From NCBI RefSeq assembly GCF_050624435.1, contig NC_134546.1, positions 74,937,700 to 75,001,699 of the forward strand: a DNA stretch of 64,000 nt. Direction: 5' to 3'. This DNA is from Tenrec ecaudatus. Lineage: Eukaryota > Chordata > Mammalia > Afrosoricida > Tenrecidae. Position numbers and translations under genes: made by a program. This document shows, one piece after another, positions 57,335 through 64,000 of this stretch (position 1 is its first letter; each line of letters begins with the position of its first letter). The notes under the pieces are model-generated. The model saw nothing but the letters and a program-made list of their open reading frames with translations. It did no database searches and was not told the origin of the DNA.

Positions 57335-57570
57335 GGAGACCTGGTGGCATAGTGGCGACTGTTGGGCTTCTAACAGCAAGGTCAGCAGTTGGAAACTGCC
57401 AATTTCTCCTAGAAAGAAAGAAGGGGATTTCTTCTTTCAAGAGTGACATGGCTTTCTAGTCCACTAAAGAGTGACAGTCTTGGAAATCCACCTGGGGCAG
57501 TTGTACCCTGTCATATAGGCTCGCTGAGTCAGTGTTAACTTGATGGCAGTGAGTTTGGTTTTTTTGGTTT
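57335..57570 (+). repeat. AfroSINE-type element, copy B
   Basis: The clearest copy in the window: CTGGTGGCATAGTGGCGACT, AGCAAGGTCAGCAGTTGGAA, ACAGTCTTGGAAATCCACCT and GTGTTAACTTGATGGCAGTG, ending in a GGTTTTTTTGGTTT tail. Confidence 0.85.
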
Positions 57571-58990
57571 CAGATGATTGTGAAGCTTGCCAAACAATAG
57601 ACTGGTACCCTTGAGACTTGGGGCTATGCAAATAAGCTGCCTGAAAACCTAACCTCGAGCTGAATCACATAGGACATCCTGTTAGGTTTAATTGAGTCAT
57701 TTTTGAGACAGAAATTGGGATCTTACTACCATCAAAAAAAAGAGAGCCAAGAGTAGAAGCCTTTGGATCTCAGATTCTTGCATTAAAACTCTTCAATCTA
57801 GAAGACAGAGAGCTGTGACACAAGAGAGGAAGTGTTGGGGAGAAGCAGCAACACAGACATGGTGGCAGCAGAACCAAGAGACTGAGACAGAGCAGTGCAA
57901 TTCCCAGGCCACGGAACAAGAGAGCTGAGTGCCTCTGGGCAGGAGGTTAGTAAGTAAAGTGAGGTACATATGATTACTTATCTGGGGAACTAGATCTGCC
58001 AACCTACACAGAGCTGCGTGCATTTGGTCTGAGGCTAAGGGACAGAGTGGGCACTTATCTGCGGAACTAAAAGACCTTTGAAACACTTGCGCATTCAGGA
58101 CAGAAGCCAAGAGGCTGCACGGTCGGACTTTAGCTGCAGGTAGGGCTGTCAAGATGCTGTCCCAAAGTAGAACTGTATCTTGAGTCATTTAGGATCCAAA
58201 TTGTGTGTTAGGGCACAAAAGTTACTCCTATGCCAAATATAATTTAAGGAGAACAGTTATTGAACTTTAAGAGACAACAAAAGACACAAACCATATGGAT
58301 AAGGGAGACCATTAGCACGAGGTCAAAATAACAACTGAGGATTCACAGTCCGGACTCTGGATAAACTGGGCATAGAACAAAAGGCATGTTACAGATCATG
58401 GCGGGTGGCAGATCAATACATCACAGGTACAGGTGGGTCTTCAGCAGCCGGAAAGGGACCATGATTAGGACATGCACCTTGTTCAATAGAAGGACTTACA
58501 AGACTGGTCCAGGACCTTCATACAAAGCCAGTCAAGGCAACACTCACGACAATGTCCCTTGTTCTGTCCTCAGTAAGGTGACCTCCATCAGGCATACACC
58601 GAGGCAGGCCCGCAAAGAGGGCTGGCTGCAAAGTTCAGACGATCTACTTTCTAATGCATTTTCCCAGTGAGAGGGATGAGCTATATACTTCGTTAATGAT
58701 CAGAGAGAATTTAATGGTGGCTTAATCAAAGTGGGGACGCAGCAAACGGACACTGAGTTATCACTGCCATCAGCAACCCAAACCTAAAACCCCACTCACC
58801 GCCATCAAGTGGATTCCAATGACAGCGACCCTTTAGGAGCAGTTGGACCTGCCCCGGGTGGGTTTCCGAGACTGTAACTCTTGACAAGTGCAGAAACCTT
58901 GCTTTTCTGTCCAGGTGTGACTTGTAATTCTGCACTGCTGACCTTGCAGTTAGCAGCCCAATCTGTAACCACTGAGGCCACTACTTTTTG
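57571..58990. other. Duplicated non-coding segment with SINE and LTR-like pieces
   Basis: 57,571-57,900 aligns with 8,560-8,690 and 11,441-11,600, that is, copy A with its L1 removed. 58,240-58,690 resembles the LTR-like repeat at 18,410-19,110. 58,796-58,990 is a minus AfroSINE. No gene seen. Confidence 0.55.
58796..58990 (-). repeat. AfroSINE-type element, minus orientation
   Basis: Paralogue of 11,796-11,996; the plus strand shows GATTCCAATGACAGCGACCC and GCACTGCTGACCTTGCAGTT. Confidence 0.75.
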
Positions 58991-59039
58991 CAAATTGGAG
59001 CGCTCAGAACTTAAGAAGCTCTAATACAATTATAAACGG

Positions 59040-59470
59040 TTGTCCACCCAGTGAATTCTGTCGTTCAGGGAGAGGTGCAAAGCCCTCTGGCCCTGATGGG
59101 CAGGGCAGCCCCGGCGATTGTGCGTGGGCGCTCTCCCCATCGGACCCCAGAAAGCATGGCTCCCGCCTGCTGCCCACCGAGCTCCTCTGCCCGGCCTCGC
59201 CCTCAGGAGACCGAGTCCGCGGGTTGCTTGCCCAGAAACGCACTTGTTCTCTTCTCTCACCATCGTCCCGACAACTGACACTTACTTCCCAAAGGCTGCA
59301 CCACCCACTGGTGTTCAGGATCCTCCTCAAACTCCCGTCGCAGCTCCGGGCATCACGGGGACGCTGTGCGTAACTACAGCAGCCCCCAAAGGCCGAAATA
59401 CACACCCGTTGCTGGCGACACGCACTTCCGGCCCCACCCTGCACAGACTTGGTGGAGGGCGCCATGCTTA
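59040..59470 (-). promoter_or_regulatory. CpG-rich promoter block with candidate first exon, minus strand
   Basis: Dense CpG with the ETS-type core CCGGAAGTGC on the minus strand (plus-strand GCACTTCCGG near 59,421). A donor TTTGGGAA|GTAAGTGTC lies on the minus strand, ending an exon at 59,286. The layout (ETS site, short exon, strong donor, gene body downstream on the minus strand) suits a KRAB-ZNF promoter. The KRAB-A exon of copy B is 6.7 kb downstream. The equivalent segment in copy A stops at about 12,215. Transcription itself is not shown. Confidence 0.55.
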
Positions 59471-59472
59471 GA

Positions 59473-59723
59473 TTGTTCTAATTTCATACACCTTATTTGC
59501 ATGGCCGTAGGGGCGGTGGGGTGAGGTGTGTCCCATTTGGTCTAGTTTCGTACACCTTATTCGCATGGCCATAAAGGGGGGGGGCTGGTGTGTGTGTGTG
59601 TCCCCACTTGTTCTAGTTTCATATACCTTATTTGCATGGCCATAAAGTGGTGGCGGTGGTGGTGTGTGTGTGTGTGTCCCCCACTTGTTCTAGTTTCGTA
59701 TGCCTTATTTGCATGGCCTTACC
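59473..59723. repeat. Minisatellite of four 64-77 bp units, each with an octamer-like site
   Basis: Units start at 59,473, 59,537, 59,608 and 59,685 with TTGTTCTAGTTTC-like heads followed by ACCTTATTTGCATGGCC. Units grow through their GT runs. ATTTGCAT (reverse of the POU octamer ATGCAAAT) lies at 59,495-59,502, 59,630-59,637 and 59,707-59,714. The second unit has ATTCGCAT at 59,559-59,566. The array sits just 5' of the minus-strand CpG promoter. Confidence 0.85.
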
Positions 59724-59748
59724 CATTCATTTGGAGGGAAAGACAAAG

Positions 59749-60146
59749 TGTGATAGCCTGAGTGGAACCATCTTGTAGCAGTCTCCATTTTGTGTCAAGC
59801 TATGGAAATTCCCCTGAGGTTAAGGTCAAGCAAACATTTGCCAGAAAAAGCAGCTGCAAGATAAGGCCACACATCTATCTCAAAGGAAAAAAAGACGTTT
59901 TAAAATGCCAAGGCTAACTGCAAAGTCTGCTTCTGTTCTTGCTTGCTTGCACAGCTAAAAAGCCCCCATTGTTTACCCCACCCTATAAAAACCCAAGTCT
60001 GGAAGCGATTGAGACCAGCCATTCTCCCTCTCTTTGAGGAGGCTGGTCCCTGCGCAGGTTCTTTTTTCTCTTTTCTGTCCCCCTTAAATAAACTGTTTAG
60101 CTTCTTACCAGAGACTGAGTTGTTCTTGTCCGGTTCATGTATATTT
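59749..60146 (+). mobile_element. 5' LTR of a class I endogenous retrovirus
   Basis: It starts TGTGATAGCCTGAGTGGAAC. TATA box (TATAAAA) at 59,984-59,990 and AATAAA at 60,087-60,092. About 395 bp. It differs from the 3' LTR (62,750-63,144) at roughly 5% of positions by eye plus small indels, so the insertion is fairly recent but not new. No matching 4-bp target duplication was found outside the two LTRs. Confidence 0.9.
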
Positions 60147-60164
60147 TGGAGGTTCCACCAAGAT
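60147..60164 (+). promoter_or_regulatory. Retroviral primer-binding site, tRNA-Gln type
   Basis: TGGAGGTTCCACCAAGAT differs at two positions (both transitions) from the complement of the tRNA-Gln 3' end. It lies directly after the 5' LTR. Confidence 0.75.
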
Positions 60165-60563
60165 CTGGTGACCAGGTTGTACATTAGCAGGACAAACGAG
60201 ACCCCGGGAATGGGTGTTCTCCTCAGCCTGTGCCTCAACTATCGGAAAGCCTCGGAGAGATGTTCCTCTGCCCCAGGTGGCGGATCCTGTCCAGAGCGCT
60301 ACCAGGCTGGTGTGCACACTATGGGTTGTGAGGATAGGCTCTGTTGGACGCAACTTTAGGGCACTCCCAGAGGGCCAGAGAGACGTCTCTGTGTCCTCCT
60401 GTATCTTTAAACTGATGCCTCATTGATGGCATATTCTTAATTTCTTTAGAAGTTTAAGTCCTGTGTTTCTTGTATATTGTTTTTTTCGCTGTGTGTTGCT
60501 TGCTCGCGGTCCTGCTTGTCTTCTGTGGTTGTTTTATTTTTTTTTAACAGGCGAAGTGAAACC

Positions 60564-61303
60564 ATGGGACAGACACAATCCACACCACTCCAGTGCCTTT
60601 TGAATAATTTCTCTGAGTTTTCTAAAAGGTCTATATTATGTTATGGATTTTTAAAAAAAGGTGTCTTGTCTCAGGACCTTTTGTGAGACAGATTGGGTTT
60701 CAGAGTGTCAGATTGGCCCTCTAAGGCACCTTTTCCCTACCTCTTTTATTCCAGGTGCAGAAATATGTCTATGGAAAACCAGGTCATCTGGATCAAATCT
60801 CCTACATAAATGTGTAAATTGACATAGCCTCTAATCCTCCTCCGTATATTCGGAAGCTTCTTCCCCCAAAGCAGGTCCTGGTGGCAGTGGAAAAGGAGAC
60901 TCAAGTAAAAATATGAAGCCCCAGCGACTTTACCTTGTCCTCCGAGTGCTGAAGGGAGCTTGAAACCCTTCCTCTACCATGAGCCCCTCTTGAGGCAGCC
61001 AGGCCCTCCTGCTCTGCTTCCTCCTCCACACCCTCCTGCTGGTGCTGGCTCAACACCTGGTACTACGGAAGCTACCCCATTGAATCCTCCCCACACCAGG
61101 GGGTGGGGGTTGTAAAGGTATGCACGGAGACAGCGGGCCAACAGGGCAAGCCTGCTGAAGTCCAGGTCGGTATTTTTCCCTTGAGACAAACTGTTCTCCC
61201 ACCCGGGGTGGACCAAGCAGTCCCCTTCATGGTTTATGTCCCTTTCTCCACCAGTGACATTTTTAGAGAAAAGGACATTATCACTGGTCTATATGCCATG
61301 TAG
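60564..61303 (+). pseudogene. ERV gag remnant: matrix start, proline-rich part, capsid start
   Basis: The ATG at 60,564 is followed by a Gly-initiated, myristoylation-type matrix N-terminus of gammaretrovirus kind. The frame stops at 60,684. Downstream pieces in other frames show a proline-rich p12-like stretch (60,840-61,090) and the beginning of a capsid-like region (61,103-61,303), ending in TAG. Stops and shifts make it non-coding. The rest of gag is missing. Confidence 0.75.
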
Positions 61304-62737
61304 GGGCTTGCAACCCTATAAAGTTACAGGTTAAAAACCACCAATCACCAGAATGGGTAACTGGAAAAACCTGGGGAGTTAGATTATATGTCAGTGGACC
61401 AGATCCTGGTGTTATAGTTATAATTCAAAAGTGGCTTGCTCCTACAAAACCTGCCCAGCCTATTGGACCCAACAAGGTTCTAAATCCTCCTCCTGTAAAA
61501 CCCAGGCCCACACCCCTGCCTCATGTTACCAGGATTTATACCTCCAAAGTAACCTCCACGCATAGCCCAGAGCCTGAGGTAGCCAAAATAATCCCCCCAT
61601 CCCCCTGTGTTAGTAGAAGTAAGAACCCTTTTTTGGCTTTTATAAATGCTACTAACCCAAACTTCACCAGCGATGGTTGGCTATGTCTTAACCCGGCACC
61701 ATCCTACTTAGTAGGAATTGGATCTAACGATACCTCCTCAGTAGCCAACATCACACTGTCCGATTATAATAATAACAGTGTGTGCAGGTGGAAGCCGGGG
61801 AAAGGTACACCTTAACACTGGAAGACTGACAAGGGAAAGGACACTGTTACCAAACCAGCTGGAAACCCCAACGGTATAGCCAGTATTGTGCCAGTGTTTC
61901 TGTTATACCCAGTTCCAAGGAACCCTTTCTGTTAGTAGCCCCACCAGGAATGTGGTTTGCTTGTTCTACTGGAGTCACTCCCTGCCTGTTCTCTACAACC
62001 TTACTCACCTCTAACTACAAAGGACTTTGTATATTGTTTCATATTTTACCCCAAGTGTTTCTGTATTCAGGGGAAGCCGGGTGGCAGCATTTTAACACTT
62101 ATTCCAGTCAAAAGAGCCCCCATATTGGTTCCTTTATTTGTGGGACTAGGTGTAGCTGGGTCAGCATCAGTAGGAATGGTGGCCTTTATACAAGGAAATT
62201 AAAATTATAAAATTTTAAGTCAGCGAACTGATAATGATTTACTGGATTTAAAGAAGTCTTTCAGTTATCCAGAAAAATCCATCCCTCAATTCCCTTGCTA
62301 AAGTAGTATTACAAAACAGGCAAGGATTAAACATTTTATTTCTTAAGCAAGGCGACCTTTGTATGGCTATGGATGAAACTTGCTGCTTTTATGCTAACCA
62401 TTCAGGAATAATCAAAATACCTTAGCTTTAGTCAGAAAAAGATTAAGCAAGCGAGAAGAAAACAGAAAAAGCCAAGAAAGTTGGTTCCAGCAAATGTTTA
62501 GCTGGTCTCCATGACTCACCACCCTAATCTCCAGCCTAGTAGGCCCTCTGCTTTTGCTTTTAATAGGACTAATTTGTGGCCTGCTAATCATCAATAAATT
62601 AGTGCAGTTTGTATAAGACCGAGTGCAATCTGTCAAGTTGTTGGTACTAAGTAAATCGTATGACAGGCTAGGCCAGAGCGAGCCCTTTCCACAGCCCTAT
62701 GAACGTTTGCACCTGGAAGATTCAAAGGTGGAATAAC
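61304..62737 (+). pseudogene. ERV env remnant, joined directly to gag; pol absent
   Basis: Surface-unit C-terminal sequence (61,340-61,980) includes a proline-rich region and a Cys-rich stretch with several N-glycosylation sites, broken by a stop at 61,813. The transmembrane unit follows: a hydrophobic fusion-peptide-like segment near 62,110-62,200, a CX6CC motif at 62,360-62,386, and a membrane anchor near 62,535-62,615. Stops occur, for example, at 62,200-62,202 and 62,513-62,515. There is no protease, reverse transcriptase or integrase between the gag and env pieces. Non-functional. Confidence 0.8.
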
Positions 62738-62740
62738 CAC

Positions 62741-62749
62741 AGGGAGGAA
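62741..62749 (+). promoter_or_regulatory. Polypurine tract of the ERV
   Basis: AGGGAGGAA lies immediately before the TG of the 3' LTR, as expected for plus-strand priming. Confidence 0.75.
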
Positions 62750-63144
62750 TGTGATAGTTAGCCTAAGTGGAACCATCTTGTAGCAGTCTCCATTTTGTGT
62801 CAAGCTATGGAAATTCTCCTGAGCTTAAGGTCAAGCAAACATTTGCCAGAAAAGCAGCTGAAAGATAAGGCCACACATCTATCTCAAAGGAAAAAAGACG
62901 TTTCAAAATGTCAAGGCTAACTGCAAAGTCTGCTTCTGTTCTTGCTTGCTTGCACAGCTAAAAAGGCCCCATTGTTTACCCCCCTATAAAAACCCAAGTC
63001 TGTGAGCGATGGAGACCAGCCATTCTCCCTCTCTTCAGGGAGGCTGGTCCCTGCGCAGGTTTTTCCTCTTTTCGGTCCCGCTTAAATAAACTGGTTTGCT
63101 TCTTACCAGAGACTGAGTTGTTCTTGTCCGGTTCATGTAAGACA
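62750..63144 (+). mobile_element. 3' LTR of the class I endogenous retrovirus
   Basis: It starts TGTGATAGTTAGCCTAAGTG and retains TTAG that the 5' LTR has lost. TATA box at 62,985-62,991 and AATAAA at 63,085-63,090. Its end (GTTCATGTAAGACA) resembles that of the solo LTR. Confidence 0.9.
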
Positions 63145-63270
63145 CCTTGACTTCCACTAATGATCTCCTTCATCTGGGTGACTTCTGTTTGTGTCTTTGT
63201 ATTCTCTTTGTTTCTATTATGACTTAATAAATGTTCTCCTTAAACTATATTTGAGATTGGAGTCCCTTTT
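63145..63270 (+). repeat. LTR-like end with AATAAA, plus orientation
   Basis: GACTTAATAAATGTTCTCCT followed by TATATTTGAGATTGGAGTCC; the same as the end at 18,280-18,350. Confidence 0.45.
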
Positions 63271-63349
63271 GCAGTTTGCAACAGAGCACAAGCTAGTTTC
63301 TGGTGGCAGAAATGAGTGAGGAGGCACACACAGGACAGATCTGTTCTGG

Positions 63350-64000
63350 AGACCCATTTTCAGTGTAGTTTAAAGGGAACACTTGTTAACTCTTAAGAGA
63401 TACAGACAGCACAAAGACACAAACTCATCATCTGGATGAGGGAAGCCACCTACAAGTGGAAATGGCTTCCCAGGTTCACAATTGAGATGTCAGCTAAAGA
63501 GGGTGTGGGGAGGGGGAGGAGCAGGGCAAAGGAAATGGTCATAAAAGCACGATTGGTGGCCAATCAATACATCACAATGACAGACAATTCTTTAATTTTG
63601 GTTCAGGGCCTCTGAGACCCCTGTACAGTCTCGTCTGGTTACCTCCATCAAGGACCCACAGACTTGGAAGCTTATAAGCAAGACCGCCCCTCCCCAGATG
63701 CCTGGAGAGAGGTGAAGGTAATCCATACTCCAAAGCCCTCTGCCTGAGGGCCATGTTACCTACAACCTTGCTTCCTAGACAGAAAGCACTCAATGGAAGC
63801 TTACTCTGTGTGGGCTCTGCAATCTATGTGAGGACTAAATCCATGCGGGGATCTGGGGCCGTCACTGCTACTGTGCCCTTTTGCAAAGCAAGGTGCTGAG
63901 AAGTTAAGCTCTAATACAGACCTCGGTCATCAGGGGAGTGGCCTGATGACTGCAAGACTGGCCTCTCCTTGCAGTAAAGGCCACTCTGGGGTACCCTGCT
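63350..64000 (-). repeat. LTR-like repeat, minus orientation; paralogous to 18,410-19,110
   Basis: Same order of blocks as the left copy (GACAGCACAAAGACACAAAC, GCAAGGTGCTGAGAAGTTAA, GGCCACTCTGGGGT) up to the window end. The next sequence outside the window should correspond to the CpG-rich block at 19,150-19,600. Confidence 0.5.

Noticed and set aside
58386..58670. Plus-strand 94-residue frame
   Set aside because: It overlaps an LTR-like repeat found elsewhere in the window; no domain recognised.
59749..59752. A 4-bp target duplication for the provirus at 59,749-63,144
   Set aside because: AAAG precedes the 5' LTR, but the bases after the 3' LTR (CCTT) do not match; either the flank is deleted or the LTR end is misplaced.

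Overview
The window is mammalian nuclear DNA. It has C2H2 zinc-finger exons with KRAB exons, long introns, CpG-rich promoters and dense retrotransposons; I see no bacterial or CRISPR-like content. Two repeat signatures occur together. One is Afrotheria-type SINE and RTE sequence. The other is several copies of a hAT transposon whose ends match my memory of the horizontally transferred SPIN ('Space Invaders') family. Among mammals I know of SPIN from a tenrec, a bushbaby, bats, murine rodents and opossum, so an Afrotherian genome carrying SPIN points to a tenrec such as Echinops. This is an inference from repeats, not a species identification.

Layout. (1) 1-8,690 holds the body of a KRAB zinc-finger gene on the minus strand: a finger exon (window edge to 1,240) and a KRAB-A exon (3,906-4,032). 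A candidate first exon with a CpG-rich promoter lies near 19.4 kb. (2) 8,707-11,430 is a LINE-1 derivative with ORF1 joined directly to a 3' UTR and no ORF2. (3) 11.4-19.6 kb is duplicated non-coding sequence, old repeats and the 19.2-19.6 kb CpG-rich block. (4) 19.6-26.8 kb is old L1, RTE and SINE debris around a small GC-rich block (about 22.0 kb) and a few exon-like pieces I cannot name. (5) 27.37-28.73 kb is the 3' end of an ERV-L with a dUTPase domain and LTR. (6) 28.8-34.0 kb repeats the 12.6-14.6 kb segment with added L1 pieces. (7) 37.86-39.49 kb is an L1 3' UTR interrupted by a second L1, with a perfect 16-bp target duplication. (8) 39.68-41.1 kb is another ERV-L LTR with its primer-binding site, followed at 41,117-43,888 by a nearly full-length, decayed autonomous SPIN-like transposon. 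(9) 46.7-57.7 kb is the second copy of the KRAB-ZNF gene body (finger exon 46.73-48.25 kb, KRAB-A exon 52,436-52,562). (10) 59.0-59.47 kb is a CpG-rich promoter-like block next to an octamer-bearing minisatellite. (11) 59,749-63,144 is a class I (gammaretrovirus-like) provirus lacking pol. (12) 63.1-64.0 kb repeats 18.2-19.1 kb.

The two KRAB-ZNF bodies are tandem paralogues, and both look broken: the left by two nonsense codons, the right by three frameshifts and a stop. Both keep intact 127-bp KRAB-A exons that splice in the correct phase to the finger exon. Each copy has an SPIN insertion that the other lacks, with a recognisable empty site in the partner, so the duplication came before SPIN activity in this lineage. 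KRAB-ZNF proteins typically silence retroelements through TRIM28. Here the degraded genes sit among recent L1s, a provirus and a solo LTR of the same ERV family. A functional link between them is only a hypothesis.
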